Origin: Phyllobacterium endophyticum
GTDB lineage: Bacteria > Pseudomonadota > Alphaproteobacteria > Rhizobiales > Rhizobiaceae
Assembly: GCF_003010935.1 (NCBI RefSeq)
Contig: NZ_PGGN01000001.1
Location: 1,178,001 to 1,242,000, forward strand
Direction of reading: 5' to 3'
Length of the DNA: 64,000 nt
Shown: one piece after another, positions 40,902-50,796 of the stretch
How positions within the stretch are numbered: position 1 is the first letter of the stretch
How the letters are laid out: each line of letters opens with the position of its first letter
The notes under the pieces: generated by a model
What the model saw: the letters and a program-made list of their open reading frames with translations, nothing else
Databases searched by the model: none
Told to the model about the DNA's origin: nothing
Program-made: the position numbers and the translations under genes

Positions 40902-42233
40902 GTGCAGACGAACTTTACCCCCGAACAATTGCTCGAACCAGGCGTCGCGGAATCCGAAAAGATACTGCGCAAATGCGTGCATTGTGGTTTTTGCACTGCT
41001 ACGTGTCCAACCTACGTGACGCTCGGCAATGAACTCGATAGCCCGCGTGGCCGCATTTACCTGATCAAGGATATGCTGGAAAACGGACGTGCTGCGGATG
41101 AACAGGTCGTCAAGCACATTGACCGGTGCCTGTCTTGCCTTGCCTGCATGACCACGTGCCCATCGGGCGTCAACTACATGCACCTTGTCGACAATGCCCG
41201 CGCTCATATTGAGAAAACCTACAAGCGCCCGGTGATCAATCGGCTGACGCGGGCTTTGCTGGCATTCGTCCTGCCAAATCCCGGGCGCTTTCGTTTTGCC
41301 CTCGCTGCCGCGAGGCTTGGCCGCCCTCTGGCGCCGCTGTTCAAATCCTTGCCAGCACTGAAGCCAATAGGCGCTATGCTTGAACTCGCACCTAAAATCA
41401 CAGCGCCGAAGTCGCGCTTTGCCAAGCCAGGTTCACACGCGCCAGCGGCGGCAAAGAGGGGCAGGGTAGCCATCCTCACTGGCTGCGCCCAGCCTGTTCT
41501 GAAACCCGGCATCAACGAATCGACGATCCGGCTGCTGACGCGGCTTGGCATCGAAGTCGTAGTGCCGAACGGCGAGGGGTGTTGCGGCTCGCTTGTGCAC
41601 CACATGGGCCGTGAAGAAGAGGCACTTCAAGATGCCCGCCGGAATGTTGACGCCTGGACCCGCGAGCTTGATGCGGGCGGGCTTGATGCAATCGTGATCA
41701 CCGCTTCCGGCTGTGGCACCACGATCAAGGATTATGGCTATATGCTCCGGATGGATCCGGCTTACAAGGACAAGGCTGCACGTGTCTCGGCCATCGCCAA
41801 GGACATCACCGAATACCTGACCACACTGGAGCTTCCCAAGCCCAAAGAGCCTGCCGGCCTTGCCGTTGCCTATCATTCAGCCTGTTCTATGCAGCACGGG
41901 CAGAAGCTCACCCGCCAGCCCAAGGACTTGCTGAAATCGGCGGGGTTCATCGTCAAGGAACCTGCCGAAGGACACCTTTGCTGCGGTTCCGCTGGAACCT
42001 ATAACATCATGCAGCCGGATATTGCCCTGACCCTGCGTGACCGCAAGGTAAGGAACATTGAAGCGACGGGTGCCAGCCTGATCGCAACGGGCAATATCGG
42101 CTGCATCACCCAGATCGCAAGCGGTTCCAACTTGCCGATTGTTCACACGGTGGAACTGCTTGACTGGGCCTATGGCGGCCCAAGGCCCGAAAATGTGCTG
42201 GCGCCAAGATCATGCCGGGAGGCAGCTGAATAG
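40902..42233 (+). CDS. glcF: Glycolate oxidase iron-sulfur subunit GlcF
   Basis: A 443-residue protein with two ferredoxin-type motifs, CVHCGFCTATCP (residues about 26-37) and CLSCLACMTTCPSG, each C-x2-C-x2-C-x3-CP, and two CCG domains (NGEGCCGSLVHHMG, HLCCGSAGTYN). It carries electrons from the flavin subunits. The true start is GTG 40902 (QTNFTPEQLLEPGV follows), two bases after the glcE stop; a longer in-frame reading runs through glcE and is an artefact. Ends the glcDEF operon, followed by two tandem hairpins. Confidence 0.93.
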   Translation: MQTNFTPEQLLEPGVAESEKILRKCVHCGFCTATCPTYVTLGNELDSPRGRIYLIKDMLENGRAADEQVVKHIDRCLSCLACMTTCPSGVNYMHLVDNARAHIEKTYKRPVINRLTRALLAFVLPNPGRFRFALAAARLGRPLAPLFKSLPALKPIGAMLELAPKITAPKSRFAKPGSHAPAAAKRGRVAILTGCAQPVLKPGINESTIRLLTRLGIEVVVPNGEGCCGSLVHHMGREEEALQDARRNVDAWTRELDAGGLDAIVITASGCGTTIKDYGYMLRMDPAYKDKAARVSAIAKDITEYLTTLELPKPKEPAGLAVAYHSACSMQHGQKLTRQPKDLLKSAGFIVKEPAEGHLCCGSAGTYNIMQPDIALTLRDRKVRNIEATGASLIATGNIGCITQIASGSNLPIVHTVELLDWAYGGPRPENVLAPRSCREAAE

Positions 42234-42240
42234 GTAAAGA

Positions 42241-42295
42241 GGGCAGGGATTCGACCGAACCCCTGCCCAGTTCCCGGCACCGCCCCCGGTGCCGG
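42241..42295 (+). terminator. Two tandem GC hairpins after glcF
   Basis: GGGCAGGG/CCCTGCCC (42241-42268) and CCGGCACCG/CGGTGCCGG (42274-42295) form two adjacent strong stems 7 bases after the glcF stop. Neither has a U-run, so they probably stop or protect the transcript in a Rho-linked way and separate it from the convergent transpeptidase gene. Confidence 0.6.
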
Positions 42296-42318
42296 CCCCC
42301 AAAACCTGACCAAGTTGC

Positions 42319-43107
42319 CTATCTGACAATGACCTTGGTGCCGACGTTCACCCGCTCGTAGAGATCGGTGACATCTTCGTTGCGCATGCGAATACAGCCG
42401 CTCGATACAGATTGACCTATCGTCCATGGCGCGTTGGTGCCGTGGATGCGATAAAGCGTGGAGCCAAGATACAGTGCTCGCGCTCCAAGCGGATTGGCAA
42501 CGCCGCCCTCCATGTGCGCCGGTATGATGCGTCCCTTTCTTCGCTCGCGCTCGATCATCTGCGCGGGCGGATACCAGTCAGGCCATTCTGCCTTGCGAGT
42601 AATGGTGTTGGTGCCGGACCAGCCAAAGCCCTCCTTGCCAACCCCGACTCCATAGCGTTGTGCAGTCCCGCCGGGCTCGACCAGATATAGAAACCGTTGC
42701 GCCGTATCGATTACAATCGTGCCCGGCTGCTCCGGCCCCTCATATGAGACCGTTTGGGGCAGGAATCTTGGGTCCATCCCCCGCTTTTTTGGTTGAGGAT
42801 CACCGGTCGGCTCCTCGGGCCGTTGAAATGAAACTTCACGAAGTGAAGGATTTGCATCGACGGAGCGGCGCACTGCGCGGCGATCTCGCGGCTTGATTGC
42901 CCGTGCCGACGGCTCGCTGAAGACAACATAGCCCCGCTGGTTGACCGGCGTTCCGACAGGCCTCTGGCGCAATTGCATCACCCAGGGCGCCGTGAGGTCT
43001 GGGCTCATGACGACGGGCGGTCTTGTTGCATATCGCTCGCTTGCTATCGCATCCGCAACAGCGACCAGCGCCAGGCAGGATGTCAGAAGCAGTAAGGCAG
43101 TTCTCAT
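42319..43107 (-). CDS. L,D-transpeptidase (YkuD/ErfK family), exported
   Basis: A 262-residue protein with signal peptide MRTALLLLTSCLALVAVADA. The YkuD catalytic domain covers about residues 135-260: TIVIDTAQRFLYLVEPG, HMEGGVANPLGARALYLG, and the active-site block HGTNAPWTIGQSVSSGCIRM with His, Ser and Cys, ending DVTDLYERVNVGTKVIVR. These enzymes form 3-3 cross-links in peptidoglycan or attach outer-membrane proteins to it. Rhizobiales rely heavily on L,D-transpeptidases for polar growth. An in-frame ATG at 43128 is possible but adds residues ahead of the signal. Monocistronic. Confidence 0.93.
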   Translation of the reverse strand: MRTALLLLTSCLALVAVADAIASERYATRPPVVMSPDLTAPWVMQLRQRPVGTPVNQRGYVVFSEPSARAIKPRDRRAVRRSVDANPSLREVSFQRPEEPTGDPQPKKRGMDPRFLPQTVSYEGPEQPGTIVIDTAQRFLYLVEPGGTAQRYGVGVGKEGFGWSGTNTITRKAEWPDWYPPAQMIERERRKGRIIPAHMEGGVANPLGARALYLGSTLYRIHGTNAPWTIGQSVSSGCIRMRNEDVTDLYERVNVGTKVIVR

Positions 43108-43293
43108 CTGGATGTTCTCGAAAAACACTGCTGACAGGATTTGTCAGTTTTCGGATTGAGTTTGCCTGCGCTGGGGTAGAGAAAAGTGAATCGCGGGCAA
43201 TAAAATGCGATTGATCGCCGAAACTATTTGTTTTGGTTACCGGCCGGTTTTCAAAACTGGTTAACGACGAATGAAGCGCAAAGGGAGGGCGAA

Positions 43294-43950
43294 ATGCAAG
43301 ATGATGTTCCAGTGAAGACAGGCCTGCTCACTGGTGAGGATGGCGTTACCCGCTGCTTCTGGCCGGGCACTCTTCCGGAATATGTTCACTATCATGATCA
43401 TGAATGGGGCAGGCCGGTTACCGATGACACGCGTTTGTTCGAGAAGATCTGCCTCGAAGGATTTCAATCGGGCCTTTCGTGGCTGACCATTTTGCGCAAG
43501 CGCCAGAATTTTCGTGATGCTTTCGACAATTTTGATTATCGCCGCATCGCCCGTTATGACGAGAACGATGTCGACCGGCTGCTTGCCAATGCGGGCATCA
43601 TCCGCCATCGCGGCAAGATCAACTCGGCGATCAACAATGCCAAACGGGCGATCGAACTAGTAGGGGAAACGGGCTCGCTTGCCGCCTATTTCTGGTCCTT
43701 CGAGCCATCGGCGGAGGAACGGCCCAAGGTAATCGACTACAAGACGCTTGTTGCAAACCCCATCTCACCGACATCGACCCGCCTGTCCAAGGATTTGAAG
43801 AAGCGTGGCTGGAGTTTCGTCGGTCCAACGACGATGTACGCACATATGCAGGCGATGGGCCTCGTCAACGACCACATCGAAGGTTGCAAGTGCCGTACCG
43901 AAATCGAAAAGCTCCGTAAAGACTTCAAACGTCCCGCGCTGCCATCATAG
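43294..43950 (+). CDS. tag: DNA-3-methyladenine glycosylase I
   Basis: A 218-residue Tag enzyme: CFWPGTLPEYVHYHDHEWGR, LFEKICLEGFQSGLSWLTIL, then SPTSTRLSKDLKKRGWSFVG and HMQAMGLVNDHIEGC. The Cys and His residues at the start (RCFW, HDHEWG) and end (DHIEGC) form the zinc snap known in this family. It removes 3-methyladenine from DNA. Start ATG 43294 follows GGGAGGGCGA; a frame extending to 43228 lacks a site. A short stretch of ~100 bases separates it from hisS, with no evident operon link. Confidence 0.93.
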   Translation: MQDDVPVKTGLLTGEDGVTRCFWPGTLPEYVHYHDHEWGRPVTDDTRLFEKICLEGFQSGLSWLTILRKRQNFRDAFDNFDYRRIARYDENDVDRLLANAGIIRHRGKINSAINNAKRAIELVGETGSLAAYFWSFEPSAEERPKVIDYKTLVANPISPTSTRLSKDLKKRGWSFVGPTTMYAHMQAMGLVNDHIEGCKCRTEIEKLRKDFKRPALPS

Positions 43951-44051
43951 TCGGTCCTTGCGCGGCGTCATCAATCCTTGCCCTTGATGCACTGATCGGC
44001 TAGAGCAAACCCGCTTCAGCAATCAAGACATTTCAGGTTCGGATCAGCATC

Positions 44052-45566
44052 ATGGCAACCAAGGCAGATAGAGTTAAGGCACGATTGCCACGAGGATTCG
44101 TGGATCGTGTGCCCGATGATCTGCGCGCTGCTGAAAAGATGATGGCAGACATCCGCAAAGTCTATGAACTCTATGGTTTCGAGCCGGTTGAAACACCGCT
44201 GATCGAATATACCGATGCGCTTGGCAAGTTCCTCCCCGATCAGGATCGTCCCAACGAAGGCGTGTTTTCGTTTCAGGACGACGACGAACAATGGCTGTCG
44301 CTGCGTTATGATCTGACAGCCCCCCTGGCTCGTTACGTGGCAGAGAATTACGAGAGTATCCCGAAACCCTATCGCAGCTACCGCGCCGGGTGGGTTTTCC
44401 GCAACGAAAAACCAGGTCCCGGCCGGTTCCGCCAGTTCATGCAGTTCGACGCCGATACGGTCGGCGCGCCGTCCGTTTCGGCGGATGCGGAAATGTGCAT
44501 GATGATGGCTGACGTCATGGAGGCGCTGGGCATCCAGCGCGGCGATTACGTCATACGCGTCAATAATCGCAAGGTGCTGGACGGCGTGCTCGAGGCAATC
44601 GGACTTGGCGGCGACGAAAGCGCCGGAAAGCGCCTCGTTGTACTGCGCGCGATCGACAAACTGGACAAGTTCGGCGCCGCGGGCGTTTCCGAACTACTCG
44701 GAAAAGGTCGCCTGGACGAAAGCGGAGATTACACCAAGGGCGCCGGTCTTGATGAGACCTCCATCTCGAAGGTTCTAGCCTTCATATCAGCCGGCGCTGC
44801 AACTGGCGGCGAAACGATCGCCAGTCTCGAACGCGTGGTTACCGGCAACGTCAAGGGTGCGGAAGGTGTTGCCGAACTTTCAACCATAGAGGCTCTCTGC
44901 TCTGCCGCGGGGTATGAAGGCCGCGTCAAGATTGATCCATCCGTTGTGCGCGGTCTGGAATATTATACCGGCCCCGTCTTTGAAGCAGAGCTGTTATTCG
45001 ACGTTACCAACGAAAAGGGCGAGAAGGTTGTTTTCGGCTCCGTCGGCGGCGGCGGTCGCTATGACGGGCTTGTATCCCGCTTTCGCAGCGAGCCGGTCCC
45101 AGCAACCGGTTTCTCGATTGGCGTTTCGCGGCTGATGACAGCGCTGAAGAACCTCGGCAAGCTTGATACGTCCGACAATATCGGCCCAGTTGTCGTGCTG
45201 GTGATGGACAGGGATACAGCCAGTCTTGGCCGCTATCAGAAAATGGTATCGGACCTGCGGCAGGCCGGAATCCGAGCCGAAATGTATCTTGGTGGGTCCG
45301 GCATGAAGCCGCAGATGAAATACGCCGATCGTCGCGGCGCGCCTTGCGTCATCATCCAGGGTTCGCAAGAGCGAGATTTGGGTGAAGTACAGATCAAGGA
45401 TCTGGTCGAGGGCGCGCGCCTCGCCGCTGACATCGAGGATAATGTGACCTGGCGCGAGAGCCGCCCGGCGCAGATCACCGCCAAGGAGACCGATCTCGTC
45501 GTCGAGGTCCGAAAGATACTCGATGCGCAGGCGGAAGATCGTGTCAACGCCATGAAGGCTCTTTAA
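44052..45566 (+). CDS. hisS: Histidyl-tRNA synthetase (alphaproteobacterial type)
   Basis: A 504-residue class II synthetase: motif 1 region ([20 protein letters not shown]), motif 2-like [16 protein letters not shown] and [20 protein letters not shown], histidine-binding [15 protein letters not shown], motif 3 [13 protein letters not shown], and a C-terminal anticodon domain. The motif 2 neighbourhood ([17 protein letters not shown]) differs from the QRGRYRQFHQ-type sequence of most bacterial HisRS and is typical of the alphaproteobacterial form that charges tRNA-His lacking G-1. Such a tRNA-His is encoded at 19968. First gene of hisS-hisZ-hisG. Confidence 0.95.
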   Translation: MATKADRVKARLPRGFVDRVPDDLRAAEKMMADIRKVYELYGFEPVETPLIEYTDALGKFLPDQDRPNEGVFSFQDDDEQWLSLRYDLTAPLARYVAENYESIPKPYRSYRAGWVFRNEKPGPGRFRQFMQFDADTVGAPSVSADAEMCMMMADVMEALGIQRGDYVIRVNNRKVLDGVLEAIGLGGDESAGKRLVVLRAIDKLDKFGAAGVSELLGKGRLDESGDYTKGAGLDETSISKVLAFISAGAATGGETIASLERVVTGNVKGAEGVAELSTIEALCSAAGYEGRVKIDPSVVRGLEYYTGPVFEAELLFDVTNEKGEKVVFGSVGGGGRYDGLVSRFRSEPVPATGFSIGVSRLMTALKNLGKLDTSDNIGPVVVLVMDRDTASLGRYQKMVSDLRQAGIRAEMYLGGSGMKPQMKYADRRGAPCVIIQGSQERDLGEVQIKDLVEGARLAADIEDNVTWRESRPAQITAKETDLVVEVRKILDAQAEDRVNAMKAL

Positions 45567-45571
45567 CGGCG

Positions 45572-46702
45572 ATGATCGCTTCGCGCGCCCCAGCTTTTTC
45601 CGGTGAACTTGCCGCATTGATCTCAAGCCGCAATGCGGAACTTGTCGATATTCCTGTCATCCAGCCTGCTGACCAGTTTCTGGATATGGCAGGCGAGGAC
45701 CTGCGGCGCCGTATATTTCTCACCGAGAACGAGAACGGCCAAAGCCTCTGCCTGCGACCGGAGTTTACGATTCCCGTCTGCCGCAACCACATCGAACGCA
45801 ATGCCGCGACCCCCAAACGCTACGCCTATCTGGGCGAAGTCTTCCGGCAGCGCCGCGAGGGAGGAAACGAATTCTTCCAGGCCGGCATCGAAGACCTCGG
45901 CGACGCCAATCGTGCCCGTGCCGATGCGCGGTCGCTAGCCGATGCCATAGCTGCAGTCCGTCTCGTCGTCCCCAAGGCTCAGCTTGAAACTTTACTGGGT
46001 GACCAGGCCATTTTCGAGGCTGTGCTGGCAGCGCTTGGTCTGCCGCGGGGTTGGCAGAAAAAACTGGCGCGTGCCTTTGGCAATCCAGGTCAGTTGAGGA
46101 GCTTGCTGGCCGGCCTTTCGTCTGATCGTCAGAACGACGCCCTGCCTGATCGCCTGGCCCTCCTTGTGGAGCAAGGCGACGAAGCCGGACTGGCAACAGA
46201 GCTCGAACAGGACATGCGGATCGCCGGTCTCTCGCCGGCGGCAGGCCGCGCGCCCGCAGAGATCGCCCGACGGCTGATCGAAAAAACAACGCTGGCTTCA
46301 ATACGCCTGCCTGCAGCGGCCTTTTCCGCTCTTCAGAACTTTCTTGCTATCCGGGTGCCGCTTCAATCTGCCGCCGGTTATTTGCTGACCTTCGCCCGTG
46401 CCAACGAGTTCGACCTCGGTCCGGCGCTTGAGCAGTTCGAAGCACGTGCCGCGTCAATAGTCGAGGCGGGCCTTGGAAAAGAGACGATCATCTATGACGC
46501 TGCTTTTGGCCGCCCGCTCGACTACTATACGGGTCTCGTCTATGAGACCCGCGCGGTAAAAAATGCTGATCTCGGCGCGGTCGTCGGTGGCGGGCGATAC
46601 GATCGTCTTCTAACTATGCTGGGCGCCGTTGGATCGATTCCAGGCGTCGGTTTCTCGATCTGGCTCGATCGTCTTGAGAAGATCGCGGGAGATGCGCAAT
46701 GA
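45572..46702 (+). CDS. hisZ: ATP phosphoribosyltransferase regulatory subunit
   Basis: A 376-residue HisRS-like paralogue without the anticodon domain: [70 protein letters not shown]. It binds short-form HisG and makes it active and histidine-sensitive; it does not charge tRNA. It starts 5 bases after hisS and its last 4 bases overlap the hisG start (ATGA), consistent with a fixed HisZ:HisG stoichiometry. Confidence 0.94.
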   Translation: MIASRAPAFSGELAALISSRNAELVDIPVIQPADQFLDMAGEDLRRRIFLTENENGQSLCLRPEFTIPVCRNHIERNAATPKRYAYLGEVFRQRREGGNEFFQAGIEDLGDANRARADARSLADAIAAVRLVVPKAQLETLLGDQAIFEAVLAALGLPRGWQKKLARAFGNPGQLRSLLAGLSSDRQNDALPDRLALLVEQGDEAGLATELEQDMRIAGLSPAAGRAPAEIARRLIEKTTLASIRLPAAAFSALQNFLAIRVPLQSAAGYLLTFARANEFDLGPALEQFEARAASIVEAGLGKETIIYDAAFGRPLDYYTGLVYETRAVKNADLGAVVGGGRYDRLLTMLGAVGSIPGVGFSIWLDRLEKIAGDAQ

Positions 46703-47397
46703 CGATTACATTGGCGCTTCCATCCAAAGGCCGGCTCAAGGATCAGGCGCTTGGTGTGCTTGAAAGCGCCGGGCTTAGTGTGATCCTGCCCAATGACCAA
46801 CGGAACTACCGGGCGCAGGTGAAGGGTCAAAGCAATCTCGATATCCTGTTTCTCTCCGCTTCTGAAATCGCACGTGAGCTCGGCTATGGCAGTGTTGACC
46901 TTGGCATAACAGGTGAAGATCTGATCCGCGAGACATTGTCGTCTGCCGACGAACGCGTTCGGATCGAAGCCCGGCTGGGCTTTGGCCAGGCGGATGTCGT
47001 GGTCGCAGTGCCTGGCGTCTGGTACGACGTCTCCACCATGGCAGATCTTGATGATGTCGCCGCTGACTTTCGCCAGCGCCACGGCCGCCGCCTGCGCATC
47101 GCTACCAAGTATTGGCGCCTGACACAGCAATTCTTCTCGCAGATGCATGGCATTCAGGTTTATCGCATCGTCGAAAGCCTTGGGGCGACCGAGGGAGCTC
47201 CGGCATCGGGATCCGCGGATATCATTGTGGATATTACAACGACAGGCTCAACGCTTCGCGCAAATCATCTCAAGATTCTTGAAGACGGGATCATATTGAA
47301 ATCGGAAGCTTGCCTCGTTTCCTCCCGTGGCACAGCCGAGAAAAATTCGGTCGAAGAATTGTCGCGGCGTATCGAGAGTTCTTTATTGAAAATCTAA
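46699..47397 (+). CDS. hisG: ATP phosphoribosyltransferase, short form
   Basis: A 232-residue catalytic subunit: [57 protein letters not shown], and the PRPP loop [18 protein letters not shown]. It lacks the C-terminal regulatory domain of long HisG, so it needs HisZ, encoded just upstream with a four-base overlap. It performs the first committed step of histidine synthesis, joining ATP and PRPP. Confidence 0.95.
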   Translation: MTITLALPSKGRLKDQALGVLESAGLSVILPNDQRNYRAQVKGQSNLDILFLSASEIARELGYGSVDLGITGEDLIRETLSSADERVRIEARLGFGQADVVVAVPGVWYDVSTMADLDDVAADFRQRHGRRLRIATKYWRLTQQFFSQMHGIQVYRIVESLGATEGAPASGSADIIVDITTTGSTLRANHLKILEDGIILKSEACLVSSRGTAEKNSVEELSRRIESSLLKI

Positions 47398-47511
47398 CTT
47401 TCATCAACTCTCCGTGATTCCGGTCCGGTTGTGTAACCTTTGCGGCCATCCTTACGTATCTCCCTGCAGAGACCGGTTATAATCGGTATCACTGGCACAG
47501 GGAGTTCAGCC

Positions 47512-48006
47512 ATGATGACACGTCGAACGCTTTTTGGCGGTGCTATCGCAGGCCTTGGTGCGTTTGCAGCTGCGCGCCTCGCGAGAGCGCGCAATGCCAA
47601 CGCTGCAGGCAAGTTCGAAGTCGAGCATACGGATGCCGAATGGAGAAAGCGTCTGACGCCGGAGCAGTATGAGGTCTTGCGTCAGGACGGTACGGAGCGA
47701 GCATTTTCCAGCCCGCTCGACCAGGAGAAACGCAAGGGCGTTTTCGCCTGCGCCGGCTGCGATCTGCCACTCTTCAATTCCGAAACGAAATTCGATAGCG
47801 GCACCGGATGGCCGAGCTTTTGGATGCCGATGAAGGGCGCGGTCGACGAGCACTCCGATAGTTCATTCGGCATGTCTCGAACAGCGGTTTCCTGCCATCG
47901 GTGCGGCGGCCATCTCGGACATGTGTTTGACGACGGTCCCAAGCCGACTGGTCTGCGTTACTGCATGAATGGTGTCGCCTTGAAATTCAAACCCGCAGCC
48001 GCCTGA
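47512..48006 (+). CDS. msrB: Exported peptide-methionine (R)-S-oxide reductase
   Basis: A 164-residue MsrB with a Tat-like leader (MMTRRTLFGGAIAGLGAFAA). Zinc ligands are two C-x2-C pairs, CAGC and CHRC; the catalytic Cys is in RYCMNGVALKF. FDSGTGWPSFW is the family signature. It reduces methionine-R-sulfoxide in proteins. The presence of the leader indicates the periplasm, shared with the signal-bearing MsrA that starts 18 bases downstream. A small purine-rich site (CAGGGAG) precedes the ATG at 47512. Confidence 0.92.
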   Translation: MMTRRTLFGGAIAGLGAFAAARLARARNANAAGKFEVEHTDAEWRKRLTPEQYEVLRQDGTERAFSSPLDQEKRKGVFACAGCDLPLFNSETKFDSGTGWPSFWMPMKGAVDEHSDSSFGMSRTAVSCHRCGGHLGHVFDDGPKPTGLRYCMNGVALKFKPAAA

Positions 48007-48023
48007 GCCGGAGGATAGATCCC

Positions 48024-48713
48024 ATGAAACTTCATCAACTACTTTTCGCGACGGCGATCCTGCTGGCGCCAGGTCACGCTCTTGCCGGTGAGAGCGTCAC
48101 AATGGTTCCACCGCCTGCGCTCGATCAAACGACGTCGGCCAAGAGCCAGACGATTGTTCTCGCCGGCGGCTGCTTCTGGGGCGTGCAGGGCGTCTATCAG
48201 CACATGAAGGGCGTCACCAGTGCCGTCTCCGGCTATTCAGGCGGCAAGAAAGAGACTGCCAGTTACGAGGCCGTCAGTGGCGGCGATACCGGGCACGCTG
48301 AAGCGGTGGAGGTGACCTTCGATCCTGATGCCGTCAGCCTTGGCAAGATCCTGCAGGTTTACTTCTCGGTGGTGCACAATCCGACAGAATTGAACCGTCA
48401 GGGACCGGATTCCGGGACGCAATATCGCTCTGCCATCTTCACGACAAGCGCCGACCAGGAGAAGATCGCAAAGGCCTACATCGCTCAACTCGACAAGGCG
48501 AAAGTATATTCGGACCCGATCGTCACGAAGGTCTCGTCGCTGGAAAAGTTCTATCCGGCTGAAGCCTACCATCAGGATTATGCCACGATTAATCCGACGC
48601 AGCCCTATATCGCCTACTATGATTTGCCGAAGATTGAAAACCTGAGCAAGCTGTTCCCCCAAGTTTACCGGGACAAGCCTGTTCTGGTAAGCGACGCCAA
48701 GGCGTCGAACTAA
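48024..48713 (+). CDS. msrA: Exported peptide-methionine (S)-S-oxide reductase
   Basis: A 229-residue MsrA with signal peptide MKLHQLLFATAILLAPGHALA. The catalytic Cys lies in VLAGGCFWGVQGVYQHMKGV, followed by SGYSGG, GDTGHAEAVEVTFDP and YHQDYATINPTQPYI. It repairs methionine-S-sulfoxide. With MsrB upstream it makes a periplasmic repair pair for both diastereomers, the two-protein counterpart of fused MsrAB. A terminator hairpin follows at 48730. Confidence 0.93.
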   Translation: MKLHQLLFATAILLAPGHALAGESVTMVPPPALDQTTSAKSQTIVLAGGCFWGVQGVYQHMKGVTSAVSGYSGGKKETASYEAVSGGDTGHAEAVEVTFDPDAVSLGKILQVYFSVVHNPTELNRQGPDSGTQYRSAIFTTSADQEKIAKAYIAQLDKAKVYSDPIVTKVSSLEKFYPAEAYHQDYATINPTQPYIAYYDLPKIENLSKLFPQVYRDKPVLVSDAKASN

Positions 48714-48729
48714 AACGCACCGGCAAGAA

Positions 48730-48754
48730 TAAAGGCCGCATGACGCGGCCTTTA
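48730..48754. terminator. Terminator between msrA and the DoxX gene
   Basis: TAAAGGCCGC and GCGGCCTTTA form a 10-bp stem with a 5-base loop. The A/T ends suit termination in both directions between convergent genes. Confidence 0.75.
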
Positions 48755-48773
48755 TGTCATCGGTGTAGGGTGA

Positions 48774-49160
48774 TCAGCCGCGCTTGGCGTCAACCGAAAG
48801 TGCACCGGCGCCATACTGGGCGAGAACGAAGAAACCACCGGCTATAGCAAGATTCTTGTAGAAATTGATCTGGTTCGCCATGTCCCATGGCACCAAATGA
48901 CCGACAAATGCAGCGGCAATGGTAAATAGGCCAAGTAGGATTGCAGCATAGCGGGTCTGAAAGCCGACAAGAACTGCCAGACCGCCAAGAAGTTCGACGA
49001 GCCCAACGATGACAGCTGTGACTGTTGGCAGTGGCAGGCCTTTGGAGGCGAAATATCCCGCAGTGCCCGCGATAGCGGTGAGCTTGCCGAAACCGGCCGG
49101 AATAAACAAAATCGAAAGCAGTATTCGGCTGATTAGCGTGACTAGAGCATTGTTTGACAT
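48774..49160 (-). CDS. DoxX family membrane protein
   Basis: A 128-residue protein with four hydrophobic helices (LVTLISRILLSILFIPAGFGKL, VTAVIVGLVELLGGLAVLVGF, YAAILLGLFTIAAAFVGHLV, LAIAGGFFVLAQYGAGALSV). This is the DoxX/YphA-type pattern. The family's function is poorly defined; some members act with oxidoreductases in redox homeostasis. Start ATG 49160 follows GGAGAAAATC. The gene is the only one between convergent msrA and the upstream fumC on the same strand. Confidence 0.88.
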   Translation of the reverse strand: MSNNALVTLISRILLSILFIPAGFGKLTAIAGTAGYFASKGLPLPTVTAVIVGLVELLGGLAVLVGFQTRYAAILLGLFTIAAAFVGHLVPWDMANQINFYKNLAIAGGFFVLAQYGAGALSVDAKRG

Positions 49161-49266
49161 GCGAGATTTTCTCCGGGTTGGCGTTGACCTCCCATAGCTA
49201 AATTCGATTGTCAAACAAAGCCACTATTTTCTCTACAGATTGTTCACTGTCCTGTGTTTTCCCAAC

Positions 49267-50658
49267 TCACTCGGGTGCAATCATCCGTTCTGCACGCACG
49301 AGCCGGTCATAATCCTCAGCTGATACGTGTCCACTGGCAAGCGCTTCCTCGCGCAATGTCGTGCCGTTCTTGTGCGCAGTCTTGGCGATCTTGGCTGCAT
49401 TGTCATAGCCGATTGCGGGAGCCAATGCGGTAACCAGCATCAGTGAGCGTTCCAGCAAGTCCTTGATGCGGACCTCATCGGCCTCAATTCCTTCGACGCA
49501 ATTGTCAGCGAAGGACACCATTGAGTCTGCGAGCAGGCGGATGGACTGAAGCACATTCAGTGCTATGACCGGCTTGAACACGTTTAGCTCGAAGTGGCCC
49601 TGGCTCGCAGCGACCGTTACTGTTGTGTGGTTGCCGAACACCTGTGCGGCGACCATGGTCAAGGCTTCGGCCTGTGTCGGGTTGACCTTGCCGGGCATGA
49701 TCGACGAGCCAGGCTCGTTTTCCGGCAGTTTCAGTTCGCCGAGGCCCGAACGCGGACCAGAGCCGAGAAAGCGGATGTCGTTCGCAATCTTGAAAAGGTC
49801 CGCCGCAAGCGCATTGAGGCTGCCGTGGAAGTTCGCCAATGCACCATGGCTTGCCAATGCTTCGAACTTGTTCGGAGCCGTTTTGAAGGGTAGCCCAGTA
49901 ATGTCGGAAACGGCTTCGGCAAAGCCCGTATCGAAACCGACCGGCGCGTTGAGCCCGGTGCCGACGGCTGTACCACCCTGCGCTAGCAGAAAGACGTCGG
50001 CAAGGCTCTGTTCGATGCGCTTGCGGGCGAATTCGAGCGCAGCCCGGTAACCGGAGAACTCCTGTCCGAGTGTGACCGGCGTCGCATCCTGCGTATGGGT
50101 GCGACCGATCTTGATTATATCGGCAAACGCCTTCTCCTTTTTGGCAAGAGCCTCTGTCAGGTGATCAAGCGCAGGGTAGAGACGTTCAGTGGCCTCAACG
50201 GCGGTGGCAATGTGTATCGCTGTCGGGAACGTGTCGTTCGATGACTGGCTCATGTTGACGTGATCATTGGGATGCACCGGCTTTTTCGAACCCTTGGTGC
50301 CGCCGAGCATCTCGATCGCCCGGTTGGATATGACTTCATTCGCATTCATGTTCGACTGGGTGCCGGAACCCGTCTGCCAGACAACGAGCGGGAAATGATC
50401 GTCGAGCTTGCCTTCGATGACTTCCTCGGCCGCAACTGTGATTGCCCGGCCGATTACTTCGTCGAGCTTGCCAAGTGCCATGTTGGTCTCGGCGGCGGCA
50501 CGCTTGGCGATACCGAGGGCGCGTACGAGTGGAATTGGCATTCTCTCGCCACCGATCTTGAAATTATGCAACGAACGTTCTGTTTGAGCGCCCCAATATC
50601 GGTCTGAGGCAACTTCAATCGGGCCAAAAGTGTCTGTTTCGGTGCGCGTAGGGCTCAT
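49267..50658 (-). CDS. fumC: Fumarate hydratase class II
   Basis: A 463-residue Fum[55 protein letters not shown], and the family signature [16 protein letters not shown]. It converts fumarate to malate without an iron-sulfur cluster, so it stays active under oxidative stress. No class I fumarase is seen in the window. It is divergent from the SRPBCC gene, with 138 bases between. Confidence 0.96.
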   Translation of the reverse strand: MSPTRTETDTFGPIEVASDRYWGAQTERSLHNFKIGGERMPIPLVRALGIAKRAAAETNMALGKLDEVIGRAITVAAEEVIEGKLDDHFPLVVWQTGSGTQSNMNANEVISNRAIEMLGGTKGSKKPVHPNDHVNMSQSSNDTFPTAIHIATAVEATERLYPALDHLTEALAKKEKAFADIIKIGRTHTQDATPVTLGQEFSGYRAALEFARKRIEQSLADVFLLAQGGTAVGTGLNAPVGFDTGFAEAVSDITGLPFKTAPNKFEALASHGALANFHGSLNALAADLFKIANDIRFLGSGPRSGLGELKLPENEPGSSIMPGKVNPTQAEALTMVAAQVFGNHTTVTVAASQGHFELNVFKPVIALNVLQSIRLLADSMVSFADNCVEGIEADEVRIKDLLERSLMLVTALAPAIGYDNAAKIAKTAHKNGTTLREEALASGHVSAEDYDRLVRAERMIAPE

Positions 50659-50796
50659 CGTTCACTGTTCCTGTGGGATTCGCGCAAGCACTACTGCGAA
50701 GCTCCACGTGAGGCAAGGTTCGAAGGGTGAATGTTGGTCTGGAATCGATGCCGTGCTAAGTTAAAATCGATTAGAGCACTTCGGGAGGACCAACCG

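Noticed and set aside
42241-42295. tRNA-like T-arm (GGGCAGGGATTCGAcc...CCCTGCCC)
   Set aside because: The sequence imitates a T arm but there is no anticodon arm, D arm or CCA; it is one of two tandem hairpins after glcF.
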